Origin: Methylococcus capsulatus str. Texas = ATCC 19069
Lineage (GTDB): Bacteria; Pseudomonadota; Gammaproteobacteria; Methylococcales; Methylococcaceae
Length of the DNA: 64,000 bases
Assembly (NCBI RefSeq): GCF_000424685.1
Contig: NZ_AUKJ01000005.1
Location: 1 to 64,000 of the forward strand
Direction: 5' to 3'
The notes under the pieces are model-generated. The model worked only from the letters and a program-made list of their open reading frames with translations, searched no databases and had not been told where the DNA came from. This document shows positions 46,370 to 56,022 of the stretch, piece by piece. Position numbers and translations under genes: made by a program. Numbering within the stretch: the first letter of the stretch is position 1; each line of letters begins with the position of its first letter.

Positions 46370-47463
46370 GCGCAGAACCGGAGTTCGTCGCGGCGCGCTT
46401 TCTGCCGGAAGGCGAGGGCTTCCTCGTCGAACCTCTGGGCGGCGGGTTGATCAACCGGACCTGGCTGGTGTCTCCCGCCGCATCGCCGCGCTTCGTGTTG
46501 CAGCGCCTCAATACCCGGGTGTTTGCGCATCCCGGGCGCATCACCGTCAACCTCTGCCGCATCCAGGGCAGGGTCAAGCAAGGTCGTTCCGGACTCGGCG
46601 AGCATTGGCCGGATCTGGTCGCGCCGCGGGCAGGCGGCGACGCGTTCATCGATGCCGAAGGCGGCTACTGGCGGGCGCAGCGCTACCTCGAAGGCAGCCG
46701 GGTGCTGGAGCGTATCGCGACGGAACGTCAGGCACTGGAGGTCGGTCGGGTGCTGGGAACGTTTCACGCCGCACTGGGCGAGATCGATTGCACAGAGTTG
46801 GAAGACACGTTGCCGGATTTCCACATCGCACCCGCCTACCTCGCACGGCTGGACGCGGTTCGGGCATCGGCCGGGGCGGCCGATCCTTCGGTCCGCCAGG
46901 CGCTGGATTTCGTCGAGGCGCGGCGGGATTTCGTGCCGGTGCTGGAAAGGGCGAAGGCGGCTGGCCGTTTGGCTCTGCGCATCATCCATGGCGACCCCAA
47001 GCTGGCCAATATCCTGTTCGACCGCGACGGCGAGCGCGCCCTCACTCTCATCGACCTCGATACCGTCAAGCCTGGACTGGTGCATTACGACATCGGCGAC
47101 TGTCTGCGCTCCTGTTGCAACCGTTCCGGTGAATCTTCCGACGATCCGGGAGCGGCCCGCTTCGATCTGGCCCTGTGCGAGGCCATCCTCCGGGGGTATC
47201 TCGCGGCGGCGGGAGACATGCTGACGGCCGAGGACCGTGACCACCTCTACGACGCCATCCGGCTGATCCCGCTCGAACTTGGCATCCGTTTCCTGGCCGA
47301 CCATCTGGCCGGCGACGTGTACTTCCGGGTCGAAAGCCGTGGCCAGAATCTCCGGCGGGCGCGGGTGCAGTTCAGGTTGGTGGAATGCATCGAAGCGGAC
47401 GAGACGGCGATACGGCGGATCGTAGCCGCGCCGTCGCCTTCGATGGAAACCGGAGAAGGTTGA
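46366..47463 (+). CDS. Phosphotransferase of the aminoglycoside/choline-kinase fold
   Basis: The 365-residue kinase-like protein has a substrate/nucleotide lobe (LGGGLINRTWLVSP, FVLQRLNTRVF). The catalytic loop is ALRIIHGDPKLANILFDRD, and the metal-binding segment TLIDLDTVKPGLVHYDIGD follows. This resembles N-acetylhexosamine or sugar-type APH kinases in length, but the substrate cannot be stated. It overlaps the smr gene, so they share an operon, and it is convergent with the polyamine transporter genes. Confidence 0.82.
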   Translation: MSAEPEFVAARFLPEGEGFLVEPLGGGLINRTWLVSPAASPRFVLQRLNTRVFAHPGRITVNLCRIQGRVKQGRSGLGEHWPDLVAPRAGGDAFIDAEGGYWRAQRYLEGSRVLERIATERQALEVGRVLGTFHAALGEIDCTELEDTLPDFHIAPAYLARLDAVRASAGAADPSVRQALDFVEARRDFVPVLERAKAAGRLALRIIHGDPKLANILFDRDGERALTLIDLDTVKPGLVHYDIGDCLRSCCNRSGESSDDPGAARFDLALCEAILRGYLAAAGDMLTAEDRDHLYDAIRLIPLELGIRFLADHLAGDVYFRVESRGQNLRRARVQFRLVECIEADETAIRRIVAAPSPSMETGEG

Positions 47464-47482
47464 TTGCGCAGCGTGCTCGCCC

Positions 47483-48535
47483 TCACTGTCCTGCTTTCAG
47501 TCGCTCCCAGTATTCCGTGTAGAGTCCGATCGCCTCACCCAGGTCCACCTGGTACTCCCCGCGTTCCAGGACGTCCGCCGGTGGGTAGATCAAGGGGTCG
47601 TTCCTGATCTCGGGCGGCAGGATGGCGATGGCGGCGGCATTCGGCGTGGCGTAGCCCACGGTCTCGCTTATCAGCCGGGCTACTTCCGGCCGCAGCAGGT
47701 AGTCGATGAGTGCGTGCGCTTCGTCCGGGTTTGTGGCGTTCCTGAGGATCGCCAAGTTGTCCATCCACAGCAGCGGCCCTCCCGGGGGCTGAACGAAGCG
47801 GATCGCCGGGGTCTCCCGCGCGGCCAGGTAGGCCACGCCGTTCCAGATCATCCCCGCATCCACTTCGCCGGTGATGAACAGGATCTGAGGCGCGTCGGAG
47901 CTGAACAGGCGCACATTGGGCATCAGTTCGCGCAGCTTGCGGTAGGCCGCGTCGATGTGGGCGGGGTCGGTCGAATTGACCGGCAGCCCCAGCACCCTCA
48001 TGGCCATGTGGAACACCTCCCGCATGTCGTTGGGCAGCAGTAGGGCGCGGCGGAACCGTGGCTGCCAGAGGTCGGCCCAGTCGTGCAGACTGGCAGGGTC
48101 TATCCGTTCGGCGTTGACCCCGATTCCGGTCATTCCCCACAGATAGGGCACGCTGTAGCGATTCTCTGGGTCGAACGGCAAGTCGAGGTGATGCGGATCG
48201 AGATTGCCGAAATGGGGCAGCAGCGAGCGATCCAGCGGTCGCAGCAGGCCTTGTTTGCGCATCCGGTCGACCATATAGGTGGACGGCACCACCAAGTCGT
48301 AGCCGCCGCCTTCGAGCAGCTTGACCTTGGCATACATTGCCTCGTTGCTGTCGTAGGTGGCGTAGTGCACCTGGATGCCGGTCTCGCGGGTGAAGTTCTC
48401 CAGCACCGCCGGCGGCAGATAATCCGACCAGTTGAAGAAGTGCAGTTCCCGCTGCCCGGCCGCGACCGGGACCAGGAATGCCACGAGCAAGAACGCGGCC
48501 CGCCGGATCAGTGCCGGTCTTTGTGCAGCAGCCAT
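47483..48535 (-). CDS. Polyamine ABC transporter substrate-binding protein (PotD-like)
   Basis: The 350-residue periplasmic protein has a signal peptide (RRAAFLLVAFLVPVAAGQ) and the spermidine/putrescine-binding fold with LHFFNWSDYLPPAVLENF, YDLVVPSTYMVDRM and VPYLWGMTGIGVNAERID. It completes the operon potABCD in order on the minus strand. ATG 48535 overlaps the preceding permease by 28 bases. Substrate specificity (spermidine versus putrescine) is not decided. Confidence 0.9.
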   Translation of the reverse strand: MAAAQRPALIRRAAFLLVAFLVPVAAGQRELHFFNWSDYLPPAVLENFTRETGIQVHYATYDSNEAMYAKVKLLEGGGYDLVVPSTYMVDRMRKQGLLRPLDRSLLPHFGNLDPHHLDLPFDPENRYSVPYLWGMTGIGVNAERIDPASLHDWADLWQPRFRRALLLPNDMREVFHMAMRVLGLPVNSTDPAHIDAAYRKLRELMPNVRLFSSDAPQILFITGEVDAGMIWNGVAYLAARETPAIRFVQPPGGPLLWMDNLAILRNATNPDEAHALIDYLLRPEVARLISETVGYATPNAAAIAILPPEIRNDPLIYPPADVLERGEYQVDLGEAIGLYTEYWERLKAGQ

Positions 48536-49332
48536 TGGGCGAGAACCACGAAGCTCAGCGAGACCGCGAACAGCAGCGAGGCGAGGGCATTCACTTCCGG
48601 TTTCACCCCGAGCCGGACCATGGAATAGATGCGCAGCGGCAGGACCTCGAAATCCGGACCGGTGACGAAGAAACTGACGACCGCATCGTCCAGCGACAGG
48701 GTGAAGCTCATCAGCCAGCCCGCGGCGATGGCCGGCAGCGCCAATGGCAGCACGACGCGGCGGATGGCGGTCCATTCCCCGGCGCCCAGATCGCGCGCCG
48801 CTTCGACCAGGGCGTTGTCGAACCCTTGCAGCCGCGCATGCACGGTGAGGGTGACGAAAGGCAGGCAGAAGCCGGTGTGCGCCAGCCACAGCGTGAACAG
48901 GCCCAGCTCCAGGTGCAAGCCGATGAACAGGACCAGCAGCGACACCGCCATGACGATGTCCGGCGACATCAGGGTGACGAACAGCAGGCCCATCAGGAAT
49001 TTTCTCCCCCGGAACCGGTAGCGGTGCAGGCCGACCGCGCCCAGGGTGCCCACGACGGTCGCAAGGCTGGCGGACAGCGCGGCCACGGCCAGAGAATTGC
49101 GGGCCGCGGTGAGGATTTCGGCATCGTTCGCCAGGCTTTCATACCAATCCAGGGTAAAGCCCTGCCAGCCGATGCCGTATTTCGAGGCGTTGAACGAACC
49201 CAGGATCAGCACGGCCATAGGCAGGTAAAGGAAGGCGTAGATCAAGACGCCGTACAGCCGGCCGGGCGGAATCGCCGCTGCAATGCCCTTCCCCGGCTCA
49301 AAACGGGCGGTATTTTTCATTCGCAGACTCAT
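48508..49332 (-). CDS. Polyamine ABC transporter permease (PotC-like)
   Basis: The 274-residue inner-membrane permease has six hydrophobic segments. The EAA-loop motif LVEAARDLGAGEWTAIRRVVLPLALP contacts the ATPase; only its core EAARDLGAG is diagnostic. The text VSFFVTGPDFEVLPLRIYSM marks the PotC/PotI branch. ATG 49332 or 49320 may serve as start. Confidence 0.91.
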   Translation of the reverse strand: MSLRMKNTARFEPGKGIAAAIPPGRLYGVLIYAFLYLPMAVLILGSFNASKYGIGWQGFTLDWYESLANDAEILTAARNSLAVAALSASLATVVGTLGAVGLHRYRFRGRKFLMGLLFVTLMSPDIVMAVSLLVLFIGLHLELGLFTLWLAHTGFCLPFVTLTVHARLQGFDNALVEAARDLGAGEWTAIRRVVLPLALPAIAAGWLMSFTLSLDDAVVSFFVTGPDFEVLPLRIYSMVRLGVKPEVNALASLLFAVSLSFVVLAQWLLHKDRH

Positions 49333-49419
49333 TGTTCTTCACATGAGCGAATACGTTGTTCGTCGCGGCGGCCGCAGCTGGGAGGCGAGCGCGGCTGAAC
49401 TCGCCCATCCGTCGCGGGA

Positions 49420-50274
49420 CTAACCGTCGTCCGGGGCGATGCGTTTCGCCGCATACGCATAGAGCGCCAGGAAGGCCAGGAGCAGTCCGATCAGCACCAG
49501 GCTGGCGGCGGCGCCGAAGGGCCAGTCCTGGGCCTCCAGGAACTGGTCCTTGAGCAGGTTGCCGACCAGCAGATGGCGCGAACCGCCCAGTACGTCGCCT
49601 ACGTAGAACAGGCCCAGGGCCGGCAGGAACACCAGCAGGCAGCCGGCGACGACGCCGGGCAGGGTCAGCGGCAGGACCACGTGCCGGAATCTCCGGAAGG
49701 GGCCGGCGCCGAGGTCCCGGGCCGCTTCCAGCAGGCGGGGATCGAGCTTTTCCAGGCTGGCGTACAGCGGCAGGATCATGAACGGCAGCAGCACGTGGAC
49801 CAGGCCGACGATCTCGGCGGTCTGGGTGTAGAGCAGCCGCACCGGCTGATCGATCAGCCCCGCGGCCAGCAGCAGGTTGTTCAGCGCTCCCTTGGCCGCG
49901 AGCAGGCCGCGGATGGCATAGATGCGCACCAGCGAGCTGGTCCAGAAAGGCACGATCACCAGGGTCAGCAGCAGTGGGCGCAGCCCTGGCCGGGCGCGGG
50001 CCAGGCCATAGGCGAAGGGATAGCCCAGCAGCAGGCAGAGCAGGGTGGCGATGAACGCCGTGGCGAAAGACTCGGCGAAGACATGCAGATAGATCGGGTC
50101 GGCCAGCCGGCGGTAGTTGTCGAGCGTCACGGGCCCGCCGGCGAAGCCCGCCGGGCTCCGGCTGAGGAGGCTCAGCCCCACCACCAGCAGGGTGGGTGCC
50201 AGCACGAACGACAACAGCCAGCCGGCCAGAAGGCCGACCGTCACGGTTTTGAGGATCTCAGGTCTCTGGCTCAT
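49420..50274 (-). CDS. Polyamine ABC transporter permease (PotB-like)
   Basis: This 284-residue permease has six hydrophobic segments and the EAA loop LEAARDLGAGPFRRFRHVVL. The text VPFWTSSLVRIYAIRGLLA is typical of PotB/PotH. It pairs with the PotC-like protein to form the channel. It overlaps the ATPase gene by 17 bases, implying translational coupling. The 87-base gap to the next permease shows nothing notable. Confidence 0.91.
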   Translation of the reverse strand: MSQRPEILKTVTVGLLAGWLLSFVLAPTLLVVGLSLLSRSPAGFAGGPVTLDNYRRLADPIYLHVFAESFATAFIATLLCLLLGYPFAYGLARARPGLRPLLLTLVIVPFWTSSLVRIYAIRGLLAAKGALNNLLLAAGLIDQPVRLLYTQTAEIVGLVHVLLPFMILPLYASLEKLDPRLLEAARDLGAGPFRRFRHVVLPLTLPGVVAGCLLVFLPALGLFYVGDVLGGSRHLLVGNLLKDQFLEAQDWPFGAAASLVLIGLLLAFLALYAYAAKRIAPDDG

Positions 50275-51355
50275 GGGGAAGCACGATTTCCCAGCCCGGC
50301 GTCCAGCTCACCCGTACCCGCTGGCCGGGCGGATGATCCAGAGCCGGCGTGTCCTCGCGGAAGAATTCGCTGGTCTTGATCCGCGGTCCGGCATCCAGGG
50401 CGATCACTGTGTCCAGGGTCACGCCGCGGTAGGTTCGTTCCAGCACGTGCCCGGCGAGGCCGCCTTCGGCGGCGGCATCATCGTGCACGTGCAGGTCCTC
50501 CGGCCGGAGCACCAGGACGAGCCTGGCGCCGACGCGGAATCGCCGGTCGGTTCGCACGGTCAGCGGCGTCCCTGCCAGCTCGACGATCAGGCTGTCCGGA
50601 GCCGTGATCGCCGTGACGGTCGCTTCCAGAACGTTGCTCTCGCCCGCGAACTGCGCCACGAACAGGTTCGCCGGCCGCTCGTAGATGTCGCGGGGCGGTC
50701 CCAGTTGTTCGATCCGTCCCGTCCGCATCACGGCGATACGGTCCGACATCGACAAAGCTTCTTCCCGGTCGTGGGTCACGAAGACGAAGGTGATGCCGGT
50801 CTGCCTCTGCAGACCCTTGAGTTCCAGCTGCATCTCGCGCCGCAGTTGATAGTCCAGGGCGCTCAAGCATTCATCCAGCAGCAGGACCCGCGGACGGTTG
50901 ACCAGAGCGCGGGCCAGAGCCACGCGCTGCTGCTGGCCGCCCGACAGCTGTAGCGGCCGGTGCCCGCCCAGCCCGTCCAGACGCACCATGCGCAATGCCT
51001 CCGCGGTTCTCGCCCGGATTTCCGCGCTGCCGAGCTTTTTCATCCGCAGGCCGAAGGCGACATTCTCGGCCACGCTCAGATGGGGGAAAAGGGCATAGCT
51101 CTGGAATACCGTGTTGACGTTACGCGCTTCCGGCGGTACGCCGGCGAGTGTTCGCCCGTCCAGGAAGATTTCGCCCGAATCGGGAATCTCCAGACCGGCC
51201 AAAAGGCGCAGCACCGTGGTCTTGCCGCAGCCCGACGGGCCGAGGAGGGTGAGCAGCTCGCCTTCCCGGAGTTCCAGATTGAAGTCGCGGAGGGCGCAGT
51301 GACTGCCGTAGTGCTTGGAAACGGCGCGGAAACTGGCGATGGTGGATCGGGTCAT
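50258..51355 (-). CDS. Polyamine ABC transporter ATPase (PotA-like)
   Basis: The 365-residue nucleotide-binding protein drives polyamine import. Motifs: Walker A LLGPSGCGKTTVLRLL, Q loop FQSYALFPHL, signature LSGGQQQRVALARAL, Walker B VLLLDECLSALD, H loop VFVTHDREEALSMSD. A C-terminal TOBE domain (GARLVLVLRPEDLHVHD) follows. The D-loop Asp is present; the Walker B end reads DE with C instead of P. ATG 51355 is chosen because the N-terminal RAVSKHYGSHCAL fits the family. It heads the potABCD operon. Confidence 0.92.
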   Translation of the reverse strand: MTRSTIASFRAVSKHYGSHCALRDFNLELREGELLTLLGPSGCGKTTVLRLLAGLEIPDSGEIFLDGRTLAGVPPEARNVNTVFQSYALFPHLSVAENVAFGLRMKKLGSAEIRARTAEALRMVRLDGLGGHRPLQLSGGQQQRVALARALVNRPRVLLLDECLSALDYQLRREMQLELKGLQRQTGITFVFVTHDREEALSMSDRIAVMRTGRIEQLGPPRDIYERPANLFVAQFAGESNVLEATVTAITAPDSLIVELAGTPLTVRTDRRFRVGARLVLVLRPEDLHVHDDAAAEGGLAGHVLERTYRGVTLDTVIALDAGPRIKTSEFFREDTPALDHPPGQRVRVSWTPGWEIVLPHEPET

Positions 51356-51507
51356 GGCCGCTATTGTCCGATTTTCCAGGATGTTCCGGAACCTGGGCCG
51401 TCCGGATGGGCGCATCCGGAGCCGGCTGTTGGCATAATAGGGTCCTTGGATCGGACTCGAGACCTTACCCACCCGGCAGGCCGCGGTGGGGCCGAATCGT
51501 AAAACGC

Positions 51508-52170
51508 ATGAGCCACTCCTTCACGCCGCCGTTCTCCCTCCTTCCAGCCAGCCTGCCGGTCTTTCCGCTGCCCGGAGCGGTGGTGATGCCGGGTTGCCAG
51601 CTGCCTCTCAACATTTTTGAGCCGCGCTATCTCAACATGGTGTTCGATGCTCTGGGAGCAGACCGGATGATCGGCATGGTGCAGCCCGACCCTTCCATGA
51701 CGGACGGGGACACCGATGCCTTGAGCCGGACGGGGACCGCCGGCCGCATCACTTCCTTCAGCGAGACTCAGGATGGCCGCCTGATCATCGTGCTCACCGG
51801 CGTCTGCCGTTTCGACGTCGGTGAGGAATTGGCAGGCACGCGGGGTTACCGGCGGGTGATGGTCCGCTGGGAGCGTTTCGCCGTCGATTACGAGACCGAT
51901 GCTGGCAAGCACGAAGAATGTCACCGTCTTTATTCGCTGCTCCGGGCCTACTTCGTCCGCAAGTCGATGGAAGTCGACGATCTGCTGATGGAGAAAATGC
52001 CGGTCACGTCCCTGGTCAACCTCATGATTGGCCAGCTGCCCTTCGAAACGGCCGAGCGGCAGGCTCTGGTGGAGGCGGTGTCCCTCGGCGAACGGCTGGA
52101 GAGTCTGGCGCGCCTTATCGAATTCAAGCTTGCGGAGCCGCAGATCCAGAGTGCTGCGAGACGCCACTGA
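51508..52170 (+). CDS. LON substrate-binding-domain protein
   Basis: The 220-residue product holds only the N-terminal LON domain (LPVFPLPGAVVMPGCQLPLN, FEPRYLNMVFDAL, GRITSFSETQDGRLIIVLTG). It lacks ATPase and protease parts. Such proteins are common and of unknown function, perhaps as adaptors. ATG 51508 is chosen because it starts the domain; a frame to 51364 upstream overlaps potA. It is divergent from potA. Confidence 0.86.
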   Translation: MSHSFTPPFSLLPASLPVFPLPGAVVMPGCQLPLNIFEPRYLNMVFDALGADRMIGMVQPDPSMTDGDTDALSRTGTAGRITSFSETQDGRLIIVLTGVCRFDVGEELAGTRGYRRVMVRWERFAVDYETDAGKHEECHRLYSLLRAYFVRKSMEVDDLLMEKMPVTSLVNLMIGQLPFETAERQALVEAVSLGERLESLARLIEFKLAEPQIQSAARRH

Positions 52171-52278
52171 GGGGCTGCCGGTGCCGAACGGCGGCGGGCT
52201 CGGGCAAGATCGGCGTTGGTGGGCGGCGAGGGATTTCGGATGGAGTGGAGCGGAAAACGGGTTTCGGATGGGAGCGCA

Positions 52279-53364
52279 ATGCGTCCTATGGTGGCCGCTT
52301 CGGTGTCAGGCGGATTCGGGAGCGGCGAGTCCGTGGCGGCCTTCAAGGCATTGGCAACGGAGGCCGAGGCCGGGGATGCTTCGGCCCAGCGGCGCCTCGG
52401 CCTGTGTTTCCGTGACGGGCTCGGCACGGACTCGGACATCCACCGGGCGATGGCGTGGTACCAGCGCTCCGCGGCTCAAAACGACCCGATGGCGGCGCTC
52501 GAGCTGGGGCTCATGCTCGAATCGGGCCTTGGAATCTCCTCCGATCACGGCGAGGCGGGGAAATGGTACCGCGTGGCGCTGGACCTGTGGCGGGACCGTG
52601 CGGAAGGCGGTGATGCCCTGGGGCAGTTCGTTCTCGGTCTTTGCCATGAGGTGGGAGCGGGCGTCCCTGCCGCCCACCGGGAGGCACTCAAATGGTACGG
52701 CCGTTCGGCGGAACGAGGTTGCGCCCATGCCCAGTGGGCCTTGGGGCGTTTGCACGAGGACGGATTGGGTGTCGTCCGCGATTATTCCGAAGCGGTTCGT
52801 TGCTATCGGGCCGCTGCATTCCAGGGACATGCCCGTGCCTGCTTCAATCTGGGCCTGATGGCCGAATTGGGGCTGGGGATGGTGCGGGATGCAGACTGCT
52901 CCGCCAGTTGGTACGGCAAGGCGCTGGAAGTCTGGCGGCGGTGGGCGGAGCTAGGCGATCCTGCGGCTGCAACGGCGCTCGCGGCCATGTATGAGGCCGG
53001 CCATGGCGTGGCAAAGGACTATGCCGTGGCGGTATGCTGGTACCGGCGGGCCGCCAGGCAGGGTAATCCGCTGGCCCAGTTCGAACTGGGGCGGTTGAGC
53101 ATGGAAGGCCGGGGGGTGGAACGCAACGATGTCGAAGCGGTAGGCTGGTTCCGGCTCGCGGCCGGGCGCGGCCATGCGGACGCGCAGTTCCACCTGGGGC
53201 TGATGCACGAGCATGGCCGGGGAGTGACACGCCGATTCGAAGAGGCGTTCCGCTGGTATGACAAGGCAGCCGATGAAGGGCCGGCGAGACGTTGGGACGC
53301 GTTCCACCGTCTCGTCCCCGCAGCGGGCGAGGTTCCGGAAGGATGCGGTCTGGGCGCGTGGTGA
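52279..53364 (+). CDS. Sel1-repeat protein
   Basis: The 361-residue product consists of about eight Sel1-like repeats of 36-38 residues, each with a G-x-G-turn such as ALGRLHEDGLGVVRDYSEA and HLGLMHEHGRGVTRRFEEA. These TPR-like solenoids mediate protein contacts. No signal peptide is evident. GGGAG lies 5 bases before ATG 52279; ATG 52240 or TTG 52216 would lengthen it slightly. The following subtilase gene begins 119 bases later in the same direction. Confidence 0.85.
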   Translation: MRPMVAASVSGGFGSGESVAAFKALATEAEAGDASAQRRLGLCFRDGLGTDSDIHRAMAWYQRSAAQNDPMAALELGLMLESGLGISSDHGEAGKWYRVALDLWRDRAEGGDALGQFVLGLCHEVGAGVPAAHREALKWYGRSAERGCAHAQWALGRLHEDGLGVVRDYSEAVRCYRAAAFQGHARACFNLGLMAELGLGMVRDADCSASWYGKALEVWRRWAELGDPAAATALAAMYEAGHGVAKDYAVAVCWYRRAARQGNPLAQFELGRLSMEGRGVERNDVEAVGWFRLAAGRGHADAQFHLGLMHEHGRGVTRRFEEAFRWYDKAADEGPARRWDAFHRLVPAAGEVPEGCGLGAW

Positions 53365-53483
53365 CAGGGCCGGAGTCCCTGGCGTCATCGAGCGTTCTTG
53401 GCTGCGTATTCGAGAACGTGTACACGGCTTCCCGGCGTATTGGCGGGACCCGAATTTTCCAGAAGCAGGCAGAGGGGTGGGCA

Positions 53484-55475
53484 ATGAGCAAGGAACGGGA
53501 ACGGTTCGTCAACCAGCGTGTCGCGATGTCTTTGATTTTGGCCGCCGGACTGTCGGCTGCCTCGTTCGGGGAGGCCGAGGCGGGTACGTTCCTGCGCGCC
53601 GCCCGGCCCATTCCCGGGCAATACATCGTGATCTTCCGAAGCGAAGCGGAGAGCGCTGCGGGTTTTGACGGGCTGCTGGGCCGGGTGAGCCGGCTGTATA
53701 ACACCGTGCCGGCGCAAGTGTGGCGGCATGCCGTCAAAGGGTTCGTGGGCCGGATGTCGCCGGTGGAAGCCGCGGCACTGGCCAACGATCCTTCCGTCGC
53801 GCTGGTGGAGGAGGATGGCATTATCTCGATCCACGCCACCCAGTCCGGTGCAACCTGGGGACTGGACCGGATCGACCAGGCCAGTCTGCCGCTGAACGGC
53901 ACCTACACCTACAACACGACGGGACAGGGCGTCACGGTCTACGTGATCGACACCGGCATCCGGACCAGCCATTCGCAGTTCGGTGGCCGGGCCAGCGAGG
54001 GTTACACGGCGATCAATGACGGCCGGGGCGCCCGCGACTGCGATGGCCACGGCACGCATGTCGCCGGAACCATCGGCGGCTCGACTTACGGCGTCGCCAA
54101 GGGTGTCAAACTGGTTTCGGTACGGGTCCTGGATTGCAATGGTTCGGGAACGACGTCCGGTGTGATCGCCGGGGTGAACTGGGTGACCGCCAATGCGCAG
54201 AGCCCCGCCGTCGCCAACGTCAGCCTGGGCGGCAGCGCTTCCCAGGCGCTCGATACCGCGGTGCAGAATTCGATCAACGCGGGCGTGACCTATGTGATCG
54301 CCGCCGGCAATTCCAACAGGAATGCCTGCGACGAGTCGCCCGGCCGTACCGCCGCCGCTTTGACCGTGGGAGCCACCACTTCTACCGACGCCCGCGCGAG
54401 TTATTCCAACTATGGAACCTGCCTGGATATTTTCGCGCCGGGCAGCAGTATCACTTCCGCGAGCAACGCGGGCGACAACGCGACCGAGGTCATGAGCGGT
54501 ACCTCGATGGCGACGCCGCACGTCGCCGGAGCCGCGGCCTTGTATCTGTCTGCTTTCCCGGGCGCGGCACCGGCTCAGGTCGCATCGGCACTGACCTCCA
54601 ACGCGACCCCCGGCAAGGTCGGCGGGGCCGGCACGGGGTCGCCCAATCGCCTGTTGTACACGGGGTTCATCGCGGCGCCCGCGGTCGACACCACGCCGCC
54701 TCAAGTGACGCTCACCGCGCCGGCGGCTTCGGCCACCTTGACCGGCGCGGTGAATCTCGCCGCCAATGCCGTGGACGAAAGCGGCGGAAGCGGCATCGCC
54801 AAGGTCGAATTCCGCGTCGATGGCAAGGTCGTGGGGACTGATACCTCGGCGCCATACGGCGTGGTGTGGGATTCTGCATCCGTGGCGGACGGATCGCACG
54901 CTTTCGACGCGATGGCCACCGACAATGCCGGGAATTCGGCCCTGTCCAATTCGGTCAGTGCCGATACCGCCAATGGCGGCCAGTCCTCCCCCGCCTGCTC
55001 GACGACCAGCCAACTGTTGGCGAATCCCGGTTTTGAAAGCGGGACGGTGGCATGGACGGCGTCCGCGGGGGTCATAGACAATTCCAACTCGGCACCGGCG
55101 CGCAGCGGAAACTGGAAGGCCTGGCTGAACGGCTATGGCACGATCCATACCGATGACCTGTACCAGCAGGTTACGGTGCCAGTCGATGCCTGCAGCGCCA
55201 ATTTCAGCTTCTGGCTGCGGATCGCCACCAGCGAATTCACCGGCGCGCCGGCGCGCGACACGCTGACGGTGACGGTGCGCAATACCGCAGGGACTGTGCT
55301 GCAGACGCTGGCAACCTATTCGAACAGGGACCGCTCGTCGGGGTATGTCCAACGGCGCTTCGATCTGTCCGCATACAAGGGGCAGACCATCCGGCTCCAG
55401 TTCCGGGGCGTCGAGAATTCGTCCCGGGCCACCAGCTTCCTGGTCGATGATGCGGAGCTGGCGGTGACGCGATAG
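53484..55475 (+). CDS. Secreted subtilisin-like serine protease (S8, proteinase K type)
   Basis: The 663-residue product has a signal peptide (MSLILAAGLSAASFGEAEA) and an I9 propeptide (PGQYIVIFRSEAESAAGF). The S8 catalytic domain has the triad D156 (YVIDTGIRTSHSQF), H189 (DGHGTHVAGTIGG) and S341 (SGTSMATPHVAG). An Ig-like Big domain (DTTPPQVTLTAPAASATLTG) and a C-terminal jellyroll-like domain (LLANPGFESGTVAWT) follow. It should be secreted and self-processed. GAGGGGTGGG precedes ATG 53484. A PrcB-like gene follows at once. Confidence 0.94.
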   Translation: MSKERERFVNQRVAMSLILAAGLSAASFGEAEAGTFLRAARPIPGQYIVIFRSEAESAAGFDGLLGRVSRLYNTVPAQVWRHAVKGFVGRMSPVEAAALANDPSVALVEEDGIISIHATQSGATWGLDRIDQASLPLNGTYTYNTTGQGVTVYVIDTGIRTSHSQFGGRASEGYTAINDGRGARDCDGHGTHVAGTIGGSTYGVAKGVKLVSVRVLDCNGSGTTSGVIAGVNWVTANAQSPAVANVSLGGSASQALDTAVQNSINAGVTYVIAAGNSNRNACDESPGRTAAALTVGATTSTDARASYSNYGTCLDIFAPGSSITSASNAGDNATEVMSGTSMATPHVAGAAALYLSAFPGAAPAQVASALTSNATPGKVGGAGTGSPNRLLYTGFIAAPAVDTTPPQVTLTAPAASATLTGAVNLAANAVDESGGSGIAKVEFRVDGKVVGTDTSAPYGVVWDSASVADGSHAFDAMATDNAGNSALSNSVSADTANGGQSSPACSTTSQLLANPGFESGTVAWTASAGVIDNSNSAPARSGNWKAWLNGYGTIHTDDLYQQVTVPVDACSANFSFWLRIATSEFTGAPARDTLTVTVRNTAGTVLQTLATYSNRDRSSGYVQRRFDLSAYKGQTIRLQFRGVENSSRATSFLVDDAELAVTR

Positions 55476-55525
55476 TGATTTCCGAATCGGGGAGGGGCTG
55501 TCCCTCCCCCGGCATGAGGCTGCCG

Positions 55526-56005
55526 ATGAAAGGTTCCTTTTCGAGGTGGCGGGGCTTGGTGTTCGCGGCGGCCATGACCGCGTCTTCCGGTTCCGGCGCC
55601 GGCCCCGTCCAGTTCACGCTGCTGGCACAGGGGGCTCAGAGCGGCATCGAGGACGAGCGGAACGTGGTCATTCTCGATGAAGCGGCGCTCCGCTCGCTGT
55701 GGACCTCGCACGGTGCGGGCGCTAATCCCGTCCCCCCGCCGCCGCAAGTGGACTTCTCCAGCGAGATGGTGATCGCCGCTTTTGCCGGCACCAGGAACAG
55801 CAGGGGCTACCGTCTCACCATCGCCGGTATCGAAGAGAAGGATCGCCGCCTGCAAGTGGATCTCTTGCTCGAGCGGCCGGGAGCCGGTTGCATGACGGCG
55901 CAAGTTCTGACCCAGCCGCATGTCTGGGCAAAGCTCCGGCGCAGTGCTCTGCCGGTGGAGTTCCGGATGTCCACTGTCGACATCCCATGTGCTGCCGGTG
56001 GGTGA
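55526..56005 (+). CDS. PrcB-type protein, likely partner of the subtilase
   Basis: The 159-residue product has an N-terminal signal (RGLVFAAAMTASSGSGAG) and a PrcB-like domain (NVVILDEAALRSLWTSHG, VDFSSEMVIAAFAGTRNSRGY, SALPVEFRMSTVDIP). In spirochaetes PrcB is part of a protease complex with a subtilisin-type enzyme. It starts 50 bases after the subtilase stop, so co-transcription and a common task are plausible. GAGG before ATG 55526 favours this start; 55514 is the alternative. Confidence 0.7.
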   Translation: MKGSFSRWRGLVFAAAMTASSGSGAGPVQFTLLAQGAQSGIEDERNVVILDEAALRSLWTSHGAGANPVPPPPQVDFSSEMVIAAFAGTRNSRGYRLTIAGIEEKDRRLQVDLLLERPGAGCMTAQVLTQPHVWAKLRRSALPVEFRMSTVDIPCAAGG

Positions 56006-56022
56006 ACCGTCTTCCCCATCGT

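Noticed and set aside
53385-55352. 655-codon minus-strand frame opposite the subtilase
   Set aside because: Translation is Gly/Arg-rich without motifs, while the plus strand has a complete protease triad.
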